Shown here: piece by piece, positions 45,301 through 54,428 of the stretch | Position numbering within the stretch: the stretch's first letter is position 1 | How the letters are laid out: each line of letters begins with the position of its first letter | NCBI RefSeq assembly: GCF_047675955.1 | Contig: NC_132914.1 | Coordinates: forward strand, 130,310,663 to 130,374,662 | Source: Chlorocebus sabaeus | Lineage: Eukaryota > Chordata > Mammalia > Primates > Cercopithecidae | Direction of reading: 5' to 3' | DNA length: 64,000 nucleotides | The notes under the pieces: model-generated | Databases searched by the model: none | Told to the model about the DNA's origin: nothing | What the model saw: the letters and a program-made list of their open reading frames with translations, nothing else | Program-made: the position numbers and the translations under genes

Positions 45301-48300
45301 AGAGTTTATGATGTTCTGGATTGTGGAAAGAGGGGGAAAGGGTGGTGTATTTCCTATTAAAAATCATCAGGATGGGAAAGAAAACTAGGAACTAACAAAG
45401 TGCTAAGTGACAGTGAGGACTGGTGGGGGTGGGATTGTATAAGGAAGTCATTTAGGGACCAGGCCTGGCAGAGGGATCATTTACCAGGTGTATTAGTTTC
45501 CTGGGGCTGCGGTAGCAAAGAACCAGAAGTTAGGTGGCTCAGAACAACCAAAATGTATCATGTTACAGCTGGAGGCTGTAAGTCTAAAATGAAGATGTCA
45601 GTGGGGTCTGTTATGCTTCTAGGAGAGTGTCTTTCCTTATCTCTTCCAGGTTCTGCTAGCCCCAGGTATTCCTTGGCTTGCGGATATATCATTCCAGTCT
45701 TGGTCTCCATATTCACATGGTCTCTTCCCCTGTGTCTGTGTGTCTCTTTTAATGAGGACCACCATATTGGATTAGGGGCCCATCCTATTTCTGGTACTAC
45801 CTCATAACTTATTACATTTGGAAAGACTGTATTTCCAAATATGGTCATATTTTGAGAATCTGAGGATTAAAACTTCAACATACCTCTTTGGGGGGGATAC
45901 AGTTTAACCCATAATACTAGGTAAGAGTGGAATGTCACCCCATCATGTAAGATGAAGTGGTATTATCAATGTCACCCCATTCATGTAAGATGAAGTGGTA
46001 TTATCAGTGTAATTTTTAGGTTTGGGATTATACATTTTACCTGAAAGACACTGAGAAACAGATAAAGCTCTTATTCAAGGGAAATAATTTGCAGTAATAT
46101 ACACAGGTAGCAGATGGCAGAAATTCTAAGAGAGTATGGGTCAGGCCTCAGATTCTAAGTTCACATCTTGTGGTAGTAGTCCTATCGGTTGTTAAGTCCT
46201 TATGTTTCAGAACAAAGAAATCAAAACAGAAAATGAGAAGAATGATAATGATTATTGTAAATCTTACTGCTTTGACCATAAATGTGCCAGAGACTGTAAT
46301 AGGCTCATGCTTTATATAATATGATAATCTGAAATAGCAGATACTGTCATCCTTAAATTACAGATAAGCAAAATGAATTCTTAAAAGTTTAGCAACTTGT
46401 CTAAATTCACCACTAGTAATAGTATAAAACTTAGATTAGAACTTGTATCTTGGTAACTTTTGTGCAGTTACTCTTCCACCTTGTCATGCAACCTCTCTGA
46501 CAGGTCTGTTGTGTCAGTCATCTGGGTGTTGTTCTGTAGTGCTTCTGTGATTTAGATAAAAAGCATTGCCTGATGTATGTCTGTATTCATGGTTTAAGAA
46601 TACTAAATGGGGCCGGATGCAGTGGCTCACGCCTATAATCCCAGCACTTTGGGAGGCCAAGGTGGGTGGATCACCTGAAGTCAAGAGTTCAAGACTAGCC
46701 TGGCCAACATGGTGAAACCCTGTCTCTACTAAAAAGATAAAAAATTAGCCAGGCATGGTGGCAGGCACCTGTAATCCCAGCTACTTGGGAAGCTGAGGCA
46801 GGAGAATCATTTGAACCTGAGAGGCAGAGGTTGCATTGAGCCGAGATCGCGCCATTGCACTCCAGCCTGGACAACAAGAGCGAAACTGTGTCTCAAAAAA
46901 AAAAAAAAGAATACTAAATTGATAGTAATGTGAAGAATGTGTGTCAGGGGACAGTCCTGACAACAAGTAGACAGGTGAGGAACTTGCATTGTTAACTTCT
47001 GGATTAGGAAATGGAAGTGCAGTCCTTTTTATGTAATTTCCCTTATTTCTACCCTCACCATTGATATCCTGAGTCCTGTGGCTTCTCCTTACTCCTTTTG
47101 CCCCTTTTGAGTACTGTATACCCCAATGCATTTACTGTTTACTGCTCCATTCTTCCTTTTCTCATTCTCTATCAAAGTTATAAAGCCATATTTGAAAGCA
47201 ACTGTGTACATCTTGCAGACTTTGTCTCCATATACTTCCTAACATTCTCACTTTAATACTGTCTTTAGTTACATGAAGATTTTCATTTCTTTCAGATTCA
47301 GAGACTGCATTTGAAATCAAATCATCAGTTTCCAGCAGGAGCGTTTTTAAAGATAAGCAATCCTGTGACATTAAAATGGAAGGAATGGCAAGGAATGATC
47401 TCTGGTATTTGTCATTAGAAGAAGTCTGGAAATGTAAAGACCAGTTAGACAAGTATCAGGAAAACCCAGAGAGACATTTGAGGCAAGTGGCATTCACCCA
47501 AAAGAAAGTACTTACTCAGAAGAGAGTCTCTGAAAGTGGTAAATATGGGGGAAACTGTCTTCTTCCTGCTCAGCTGGTACTGAGAGAGTATTTCCATAAA
47601 CGTGACTCACATACTAAAAGTTTAAAACATGATTTAGTTCTTAATGGTCATCAGGAAAGCTGTGCAAGTAACAGTAATGAATGTGGTCAAACCTTCTGTC
47701 AAAACATTCACCTTATTCAGTTTGCAAGAACTCACACAGGTGATAAATCCTACAAATGCCCTGATAATGATAACTCTCTTACTCATGATTCATCTCTTGG
47801 TGTATCAAAGGGCATACATAGAGAGAAACCCTATGAATGTAAGGAGTGTGGAAAACTCTTCAGCTGGCGCTCTAATCTTACTAGGCATCAGCTTATTCAT
47901 ACTGGAGAAAAACCCTATGAGTGTAAAGAATGTGGAAAATCTTTCAGCCGGAGTTCTCACCTCACTGGACATCAAAAGACCCATACTGGCGAGGAACCCT
48001 ATGAATGTAAAGAATGTGGTAAATCTTTCAGCTGGTTCTCTCACCTTGTTACCCATCAGAGAACTCATACAGGAGACAAACTGTACACATGTAATCAGTG
48101 TGGGAAGTCTTTTGTTCATAGCTCTAGGCTTATTAGACACCAGAGGACACACACTGGAGAGAAACCCTATGAATGTCCTGAATGTGGGAAGTCTTTCAGA
48201 CAGAGCACACATCTCATTCTGCATCAGAGAACCCATGTTAGAGTGAGACCCTATGAATGCAATGAATGTGGAAAGTCTTATAGCCAGAGATCTCACCTTG

Positions 48301-48761
48301 TTGTGCATCATAGAATTCACACTGGACTAAAACCTTTTGAGTGTAAGGATTGTGGAAAATGTTTTAGTCGAAGCTCTCACCTTTATTCACATCAAAGAAC
48401 CCACACTGGAGAGAAACCATATGAGTGTCATGATTGTGGAAAATCTTTCAGCCAGAGTTCTGCCCTTATTGTGCATCAGAGGATACACACTGGAGAGAAA
48501 CCATATGAATGCTGTCAGTGTGGGAAGGCCTTCATCCGGAAGAATGACCTCATTAAGCATCAGAGAATTCATATTGGAGAAGAGACCTATAAATGTAATC
48601 AGTGTGGCATTATCTTCAGCCAGAACTCTCCATTTATAGTTCATCAGATAGCTCACACTGGAGAGCAGTTCTTAACATGCCATCAGTGTGGGACAGTGCT
48701 TGTTAATACCTCTAACCTTATTGGATACCAGGCAAATCATATGAGGGAAAATGCTTACTAA
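34363..48761 (+). CDS. ZNF10: ZNF10 (KOX1), KRAB C2H2 zinc-finger repressor; spliced from four coding exons
   Basis: Nuclear sequence-specific repressor. Exons join 34,363-34,395, 42,550-42,676, 43,346-43,441 and 47,296-48,761, giving 1,719 coding bases plus stop (573 codons). All junctions have GT-AG ends and consistent phases. KRAB-A (about 12-53, VTFKDVFVDFTREEWKLLDT) and KRAB-B (54-86) would bind TRIM28/KAP1; the human KOX1 KRAB is the classic strong repressor module. A linker (86-264) carries two degenerate fingers (NECGQTFCQNIHLIQFARTH; KCPDNDNSLTH). Eleven 28-residue repeats start at 265 and every 28 residues to 545. The first nine are canonical, the tenth has the unusual CGIIF, and the eleventh has Tyr for the first zinc His (LIGYQANH). 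The protein ends MRENAY. I see no disruption. Residues 2 and 11 read His and Gln (Asp and Arg in human, from memory). Confidence 0.96.
34396..35764. other. ZNF10 intron 2, mostly unassigned
   Basis: No repeat is recognised over most of 34,400-35,570. Antisense frames of 103-125 codons at 34,896-35,503 show no domain I can name and lack exon evidence. Confidence 0.35.
35765..36036 (-). mobile_element. AluS-like element
   Basis: Reverse copy (cgagacagagtctcgctctg to ccccacctggcc) with small deletions in the left arm. Confidence 0.92.
36381..36690 (+). mobile_element. AluS-like element
   Basis: accaggtgaggtggctcata start. The tail is preceded by a C-rich insertion (ctgcgctgctccccgcc). Confidence 0.9.
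36691..37299. other. ZNF10 intron 2, unassigned
   Basis: No repeat or exon recognised. Confidence 0.35.
37428..37741 (+). mobile_element. AluS-like element
   Basis: ggccgggcgcagtggctcat start, ending in an (aaac)-like tail. It is the only forward Alu before a run of reverse copies. Confidence 0.92.
38404..38706 (-). mobile_element. Young AluY, Old World monkey type
   Basis: Reverse copy with cagtggccggatctcagctc and tcgcccggctagttttttt, and an 18-T tract. Confidence 0.93.
38811..39140 (-). mobile_element. AluS-like element with odd interior
   Basis: Reverse copy containing an extra pyrimidine run (ttctttttttttttg) and a small duplication around cccgaggcattcccgaggcc at 39,068-39,090. Confidence 0.9.
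39327..39640 (-). mobile_element. AluS-like element
   Basis: Long T tract (29 T) then gagacagagtctcattctc, ending gccaccgcgcctggcc. Confidence 0.93.
39976..40275 (-). mobile_element. Young AluY, Old World monkey type
   Basis: cagtggccggatctcagctc, with a right-hand end (ttgagccactgcactcgg) joined directly to the next reverse Alu. Confidence 0.93.
40277..40585 (-). mobile_element. AluS-like element, abutting the previous one
   Basis: T tract at 40,281-40,302, ending cacagcgcccggtcc. Confidence 0.92.
40626..40866 (-). mobile_element. AluJ-like element, right part missing
   Basis: Starts in a (tttg)n tail, then ttgaggcagggtctcgttgt, and stops at cctgggctcaaggc. Confidence 0.87.
40887..41186 (-). 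mobile_element. AluJ/S-like element
   Basis: 20-T tract, then gagacaggttctcactctg to gccactgcacccggttg. Confidence 0.9.
42061..42549. other. ZNF10 intron 2 end with KRAB-A acceptor
   Basis: No repeat recognised. Ends in gtttgatgttgtag, a short-pyrimidine acceptor at 42,549. Confidence 0.5.
42550..42676 (+). CDS. ZNF10: ZNF10 coding exon 3, KRAB-A box
   Basis: The exon is 127 bases, the standard KRAB-A exon size. Encodes TLVTFKDVFVDFTREEW through MLENYKNLVSLG, and the donor gtaaga follows at 42,677. All core KRAB-A residues for TRIM28 contact (DV, EEW, MLEN) are present. Confidence 0.97.
42900..43196 (+). mobile_element. AluY/S-like element
   Basis: ggctgggcgtggtggctcac start and (aaat)n tail, in intron 3. 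A tandem atgcctctttaaaa pair precedes it at 42,863-42,891. Confidence 0.92.
43346..43441 (+). CDS. ZNF10: ZNF10 coding exon 4, KRAB-B box
   Basis: A 96-base exon between tgtgaacag and gtgagg. Encodes YQLTKPDVILRLEKGEEPW and LVERGIHQEAHP, the standard KRAB-B pattern. Confidence 0.97.
43442..43960. other. ZNF10 intron 4 start, unassigned
   Basis: No repeat or exon recognised. Confidence 0.4.
43961..44255 (-). mobile_element. AluS-like element
   Basis: Reverse copy starting ttttttttgaggtgtagttt, ending taccatgcccagcc. Confidence 0.92.
44256..44715. other. ZNF10 intron 4, unassigned
   Basis: C/T-rich, old LINE-like in places (ctcttttttactttttagta). No exon. Confidence 0.3.
44716..44968 (+). 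mobile_element. AluY, 5' truncated
   Basis: Starts at aaaggtgggcggattatgag, lacking the first 45 or so bases, with an 18-A tail. Confidence 0.9.
44969..45488. other. ZNF10 intron 4, unassigned
   Basis: No repeat or exon recognised. Confidence 0.35.
45489..45917 (-). mobile_element. MLT1 (MaLR) LTR
   Basis: Reverse-sense MLT1 from tgtattagtttcctggggct to cagtttaacccataata, with accatattggattaggggcc and ggaaagactgtatttccaaa inside. Confidence 0.88.
45931..46005 (+). repeat. 37/38-bp tandem duplication
   Basis: 45,931-45,967 and 45,968-46,005 differ only by one extra t (catcatg versus cattcatg). Confidence 0.93.
46280..46450 (-). mobile_element. MIR SINE fragment
   Basis: Reverse-sense MIR: tgtaataggctcatgcttta, gtttagcaacttgtctaaat, caccactagtaatag. 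Confidence 0.6.
46612..46907 (+). mobile_element. AluS-like element
   Basis: ggccggatgcagtggctcac start, 14-A tail. About 390 bp before the zinc-finger exon. Confidence 0.92.
46908..47295. other. ZNF10 intron 4 end with acceptor
   Basis: No repeat. Ends gattttcatttctttcag at 47,295, a good acceptor. Confidence 0.6.
47296..48761 (+). CDS. ZNF10: ZNF10 terminal coding exon, linker and zinc fingers
   Basis: Opens in phase with DSETAFEIKSSVSSRSVFKD, continues through the linker, and gives the eleven tandem 28-residue repeats from 47,832. The TAA at 48,759-48,761 follows MRENAY. The knuckle sequences CKECGKSF, CNQCGKSF and CHDCGKSF and the TGEKPYEC linkers are canonical for fingers 1-9. Confidence 0.97.
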
Positions 48762-49821
48762 TAAATACGGGAATTTTTCACAAAGAGCAATAACTTTATT
48801 TTGCATTGGAGAACTCCTGGATATATGCTGTACAAATTGAATCTATGTGGAAATGCTTTCAGTCTTGTTACTATCATTTTGCACATTAGATAATTGGTCC
48901 TAGAAGGGAAAGAAACCACAGATTTTATTTCAGTACACAAATCCATCAGATTTTCTTCTTTTCATAAATTCCTACAGAAGTAATTGGCCTGGGAGCATTC
49001 TTGACCAAGTCTTAAATGCTAGAATCTGAGAAGGAATTATTAAATAGGTGAGTTGTTGAGCAAGAACCCCTTCATTTGAAAAGAAATGAGTATGCTACTG
49101 TAGGGAGAGTTGTTGCTGAGAATTAAGAAATGATACAGTTAATGCAACAAAAGATGGAAAATAATATTTCAGTCAATATGTCATTGTTTACTTGACTTTG
49201 TCTCTCTTCTGGGACATTTAGTAGTGTTTGGTATGTTTTCTGTGTCTGGTAGAAACCGTATTTTGGTTAACAGCAAGGAAAATGCTTATAATGTAGTACA
49301 ATTAAAAACAACACATCTCCACTACCAGTACTAACCCATTTTTAAGTATATTTGCATGTGGGCAAGAATTGGAAGTATATAGATAATTGAAGAGAATTGA
49401 TTTGTTAGATAATGGGACTTTGAGTTTTATAGTCTGTTTAATGTTGCTGTAATAATTAAACTTTTAAATATTGTAAGAGGATATCTAGTTTCTGTATTCT
49501 ACCATCAAAGAAGCTTTTGAGTACCACCTGTTAATGAGCTTTCCTATTCTAAATTGTTTTGGGTCACAGAGTTCCACTTTTTCCACTCTTTTTAGCATTG
49601 CAAAAGCTCCTGATAATTTAAAAACACAGTAATTCTCTGGATGTTAGGACTTAGGGGAACACTGGGTATTTGGACATATCAGGGAGGGGTCCCAATTTTA
49701 GTGGGAACAAGTATTTAAACAATATTTAGAGCAAGTGTCCTCGTGTGATAAACAGAGCACGGCCTAAAGATGCCCTCCGTCTCAAGGTAGTCTTTTATCT
49801 TTATAAAGAAAGATTAGTATT

Positions 49822-50065
49822 TAAGAGCATAGACTTGAGCTAGACTACCCAGGTTGAAACCCCACTAACTGGGTGATCTTGAACATGCTGCTTAGCTTCT
49901 CTGTGCCAAACTTACTGATATCCTCCTCTGTAAATTAGTGATAATAATAGTACTTACCTAGTAGGATTATGGTGAGTATTAAATGAGTAAACAGAAACAG
50001 CTTAGAATAGTGCCTGACATATATTATGTTCTCTGTAGTTACTGGCTGTGATTATTAATATTATT
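49822..50065 (+). mobile_element. MIR SINE
   Basis: Forward MIR with agcatagacttgagctagac, aactgggtgatcttgaacat, gataataatagtacttacct and agaatagtgcctgacatat. Confidence 0.85.
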
Positions 50066-50231
50066 GCCCCACCCTAATGTCTGTTATTTAATTGAAATCT
50101 GCTTGTGTGCTTATAAAAATTTACTGAGTTCTCACTGTCATACATGGTTTTCCCCTTTTGCCTAAATCAGAACTCAACAACCTGGGAAAATCACTGACAA
50201 ATAGTTGATGTAGGTTTCATTCCTGAGGATC

Positions 50232-50237
50232 AATAAA
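50232..50237 (+). terminator. ZNF10: Candidate ZNF10 poly(A) signal
   Basis: AATAAA in gatcaataaacaacttg, with downstream T/G-rich DNA. ATTAAA at 49,455 is the alternative. Confidence 0.45.
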
Positions 50238-50250
50238 CAACTTGTAATGT

Positions 50251-50797
50251 TGTATACACATTTATTCTGTTTGCACAAAGGTTTTCCATTCTAGGGAGAG
50301 GATCACAGTCTTCAGATTCTCTGGTAAGTTAGTAACCCACAAAAGATTCAGGAAGAGGATCTGTTTTAATTTTCTGTTTCATTCTATAAATCAATCTGTT
50401 GTATATAGGGACTGACCATGATTCTGCATTTCCTAGCAGAAATATTAGATGCTTAATGATTGATTGTTGAATGATAGGTGAAGTATTGCTGAAGCCAACC
50501 AGAGATCTTGATCTCTCTCTCAGGAAAAACCTAGAAATGGTGGTTAGAATCAGGAGACTTGAGAACTACAAGGAACATGACAGCCTCTAGCTCATACTTG
50601 TCATTGAGATCAAGTGAGTTGGCCCAGGTCTCATATTTTCCGTGAAGTCAGACTCAGAACTAGGTCCTGGGTTCCGTGTTTCCTGCTGCTCTTCTCACTG
50701 TGTACATACCGTGCCAACATATAACATGCCTATCAGAAATGGTTTTCATGAAGGGAGAATAGTCACTTAACTGGGACTTTGAACATTTCTAATAACC
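50251..50797. other. Intergenic, unassigned
   Basis: No repeat or gene recognised. Confidence 0.35.
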
Positions 50798-50938
50798 TGT
50801 GGCTCAATTTCCTCAACTGTATAATGAGGATACTACTAGTATCTACCTCAAAGTGTTGTCATGTGGATTAGATGATATGTATGAATCACATAAAAGAGTG
50901 CCTGGCACTTAGGTGCTATTAATAATATTACTATTGTT
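50798..50938 (+). mobile_element. MIR SINE 3' part
   Basis: gtggctcaatttcctcaact, tataatgaggatactactag and agtgcctggcacttaggtgc. Confidence 0.8.
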
Positions 50939-51411
50939 AACACCTTAAGGATCTAACTTGTAATGAAGACAGAAATATGTATGAGGATCACTGAAATATT
51001 TATGACTGCATAATTCGCAAAATGAAAAAATGTGCACTAGCATAATATCTGTGGCATAACTGTGTAATAGAATATTATGCAGGCATTAAAATATGTACGC
51101 AGAAAGTTTGGTAACAGGAAAAATGCTATTGTGTGTTACAACGAAAGCATGATAAATACTTGTTAATATGGAATAAGCTCAAATATGTCAAAATAAATGT
51201 ATTGTAAAAAATGAATGTTGCCCGAAACTAAGGAAATTTGTCAAAATATTAATAGTAGCCTATATATTGGGAAAATTGGTGTTTCCTTTTCTATTTTTAC
51301 ACTTTTCAGTTCTTTCCAAAGCCTCCTGAAATAATATATCTTACTTTTAAAATTAGGAAAATAATCTCCTCAGTGATGGAATTTCTTTTTTCTTCAAAAG
51401 CTCATACCAAG
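50939..51411. other. Intergenic, old L1-like 3' sequence
   Basis: 51,000-51,340 (gaatattatgcaggcattaa and neighbours) resembles a degraded L1 3' end. Confidence 0.4.
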
Positions 51412-51690
51412 GTCTGGTGTGTTGGCTCATGCTTATAATCCCAACGACTTGGGAGGCTGAGGGAGGAGGACTGATTGAGTTCAAGACCAGCCTGGGCAAC
51501 ATAGCGAGACCCTGTGTCTACAGAAAGTTTAACCATTAGGTGTAGTGGTGCGTACCTATAGTCCTAGCTACTTAAGAGGCTCTGAGGCAGGAGGATCACT
51601 TGAGACCAGAGTTTGAGGTTGCAGTGAGTTATGATCACAGCACTGCACTCCAGCCTGGGCAACAGGGTGAGACCCTGTCTCCAAAAAAGG
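51412..51690 (+). mobile_element. AluJ-like element
   Basis: Diverged forward copy starting ccaaggtctggtgtgttggc, ending ctccaaaaaagg. Confidence 0.87.
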
Positions 51691-51717
51691 GGTGTGAGGG
51701 CTCATACGTGTAACTAG

Positions 51718-52022
51718 AGGCTGGGCACGGTGGCTCACGCCCATAATCCCAGCACTTTGGGAGGCTGAGGCGGGTGGATCACCTGAGGTTGGGTGTTCAA
51801 GACCAGCCTGGCCAACATGGTGAAACCCCATCTCTGCTAAAAATACAAAAATTAGCTGGGCGTGGTGATGCACGTCTGTAATCCCAGCTACTTGGGAGGC
51901 TGAGGCAGGAGAATCACTTGAACCAGGGAGGCGGAGATTGCAGTGAGCCGAGATCACACCACTGCACTGTAGCCTGGGTGACAGAATGAGACTTCTTTTT
52001 CCGTTTAAAAAAACAAAAAAAC
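51718..52022 (+). mobile_element. AluS-like element
   Basis: aggctgggcacggtggctca start. The A tail is preceded by a T-rich block (cttctttttccg). Confidence 0.91.
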
Positions 52023-52024
52023 AA

Positions 52025-52735
52025 CTAGAACCTTAATAAAGGAATTTAGCAAGGTCATAGGATATGAGGTTACAAAAATCAATTTTATTTCTATATACTA
52101 GCAGTGACCAATTAGGAAATGAAATTGGAAATACAGTTCCATTTATAATGATAGAAAAAAGTTAGGTTTTGAAGGAAAGGTGAGGGTTAAAGAGAGAGTT
52201 AGTGGCTCAACAGAAACACAGGTTTATTGCCAGCAAAAACCTGCAGAGAGGGGACCAGCTTAGTGTCGGAGCCCACTGCTGCCTTCAGGCTAGGGTAATT
52301 GTAGGTCTGGGTGGAAGGGGTCTGGGTGGTATGGCTTGCTGCCCGGCAGGATTTGATAAAGGTGTTTGTGGAGTCAGGTGGTTAGATAGAATGTTTCTCA
52401 TGGTCCGAGACCTTGTAGAATGTTTCGCCTTGACCAGGGTCTGTGAAATGGTTGGGGATTTATAAAATGATGCAGCTTTGACTAACAGTGACCAATTAGG
52501 AAATGGAATTAGAATTCCATTTACAATGATAGAAAAAATGTGAAATACTTAGGTAAATTTAATGAAACATGAAAGACCTGCACAGTGAAAAGTATAAAAC
52601 ATTGCTGGAAGAAGTTAAGGAACATATTATAACAATAAATAACACAAAAGAAATGGAGAAATACACCTTGGTCAAGGATGGGAAAACTCAGTATTGTTAA
52701 GATGGCAGTCCTCCCGAAATTAATCTTTTTTTAAA
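52025..52735 (+). mobile_element. L1 ORF2 fragment with insertion
   Basis: Forward L1 at 52,025-52,160 (tttagcaaggtcataggata, tatttctatatactagcagt) and 52,485-52,735 (gaaagacctgcacagtgaaa, cagtattgttaagatggcag). Broken by the insert described next. Confidence 0.8.
52102..52542 (-). mobile_element. LTR-like insert between 58-bp direct repeats
   Basis: 52,102-52,160 and 52,484-52,542 are diverged copies of the same L1 stretch (cagtgaccaattaggaaatg in both). The intervening 320 bases on the minus strand have a TATA-like attttataaatcccc near the start and ttttgctggcaataaacc later, suggesting a degraded LTR. Family not recognised. Confidence 0.55.
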
Positions 52736-52739
52736 TTAT

Positions 52740-53025
52740 TTTTGAGATGGAGTCTCGCTCCGTTGCTCAGGCTGGAGTGCAGTGGGGCAATCTCTGCTCA
52801 CTGCAAGCTCTGCCTCCTGGGTTTACGCCATTCTCCTGCCTCAGCCTCCCGAGTAGCTGGGACTACAGGCGCCCGCCACCAAGCCTGGCTAATTTTTTTG
52901 TATTTTTAGTAGAGACAGGGTTTCACAGTGTTAGCCAGGATGGTCTCGATCTCCTGACCTCGTGATCTGCCCGCCTCGGCCTCCCAAAGTGCTAGGATTA
53001 CAGGCGAGAGCCACCGCGCCCGGCC
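52740..53025 (-). mobile_element. AluY-like element
   Basis: Reverse copy tttttgagatggagtctcgc to gccaccgcgcccggcc. Confidence 0.93.
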
Positions 53026-53340
53026 TAGTTTTGTAATCTATGCTTAAAGCTTAAGAAAAAAACTATAACTTCAAACAACAGTTTTAAAACCAAAGTAAAC
53101 CCCTGGAAATTTTTTTTTTTGGTCATAAAACCTACATTCTTGAGCATGATAAAATTCACATTTAACAAAAATCAGAAAAACATAAAATCCCGATGAAGGA
53201 TTAAAGCTCCTACTCCCTTTTTGTTGAGGCAGTGTTGCAGGAAGAATATGCTTTGTGCATTCTGTGAGGAGTATCAAATAAATGTCAATTGGAATTATAT
53301 AGTGTGAGGAACAGAAAGTAAATTTTAAAAAGTGAACAGA
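53026..53340. other. Intergenic, unassigned
   Basis: A/T-rich. No repeat or gene recognised. Confidence 0.35.
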
Positions 53341-53462
53341 TTACAGGCGTTCCTTGGAGATAGTGCAGGTTTCATTCTACATTATCACAACAAAGCAATC
53401 AATCATCATAAGGAAATCACACAGTATTTTTGATTTCCTAGTGAATATAAAACCTGTGTTTA
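53341..53462. mobile_element. Tigger-like DNA transposon end
   Basis: acaggcgttccttggagata, ggtttcattctacattatca and ttttgatttcctagtgaata match the terminus of a Tigger/mariner-type element, truncated by the L1 start. Confidence 0.55.
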
Positions 53463-54428
53463 GAGGGTGGGCTTCAAAATGACTGACTAAAGGCATTTGA
53501 TACCTCATTCACAAAGAAGAACCGCAAATGGCAAGTATATAATCACACTTTGAATAGATCATCTAAGAGAGAACGTATAATTCAACAGAGAAGTGACAGA
53601 AAACACCTAAGGCAAGGAAGCAGAGGGAGGTGAGGTAGCCTGCTCAGCCACTGGAGATGGGCTGAGAACCCAGAGAAGCACCCCAATGTGAGGAAAGGGT
53701 GTGTGAGAGATTCCCCAGCAGTCCACATTTCCACAATGGTTGCTTGCAATCCTAGCATGGGAAATTTTCTCAACCCTCACGGGCCCTAAGACCAACATAG
53801 TAGCTGCCTGGAGACCACATGATGGCATTGCTACAGAGAGGGCATACACTGAATCTCACACACGGAGTCCTAAGTCCAAAATGGCAGCACAGTGCCATTT
53901 TGAGAGCCCAGACCCTACTATACTTCCCCCTTCACTGGGGCTCAATGACTCCTGCATATCCACATCCCAGGAGCCCCATTGACAAGCAAGCTTGGCCCAC
54001 CACTCCCATTCCCTTGGGCCCTAAGGTCCAAGAGCTAGCTGACCTGGAATCCCCATCTCTAGCAAAACTACCACAGTCTACACCAACAACAGTGCTTTAA
54101 GCCACTGAGCAAATCACAGGTACCACTGAAACTGCTTACAGCTGAAGAAGTTATATGGCGACTACACTGCTGCATGGACCCAAAATAAAAACTAAAGTGC
54201 CCTACCCTGGGCCAGGCGCAGTGGCTCACACCTGCAATCCCAGCACTTTGGGAGGCGGGCAGATCACCTGAGGTCAGGAGTTCAAGACCAGCCTGACCAA
54301 CATGGTGAAATCTCGTCTCTACTAAAAATACAAAAATTAGCCAAGTGTGGTGGTAAGTGCCTGTAATCCCAGCTACTCTGGGGGCTGAGGCAGGGAAATC
54401 CCTTGAACCAGGGTGGCAGAGGTTGCAG

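Larger units (their letters stand above)
48762..50250 (+). other. ZNF10: ZNF10 3' UTR and flank
   Basis: No repeat from 48,762 to about 49,820, consistent with a genuine UTR. Candidate ends are ATTAAA at 49,455-49,460 and AATAAA at 50,232-50,237, the latter followed by a GT-rich stretch (cttgtaatgttgtatac). Confidence 0.5.

Noticed and set aside
47805..48320. 171-codon minus-strand frame and other off-frame reads over the ZNF10 fingers
   Set aside because: These are periodic shadows of the finger array with no independent start, domain or context.
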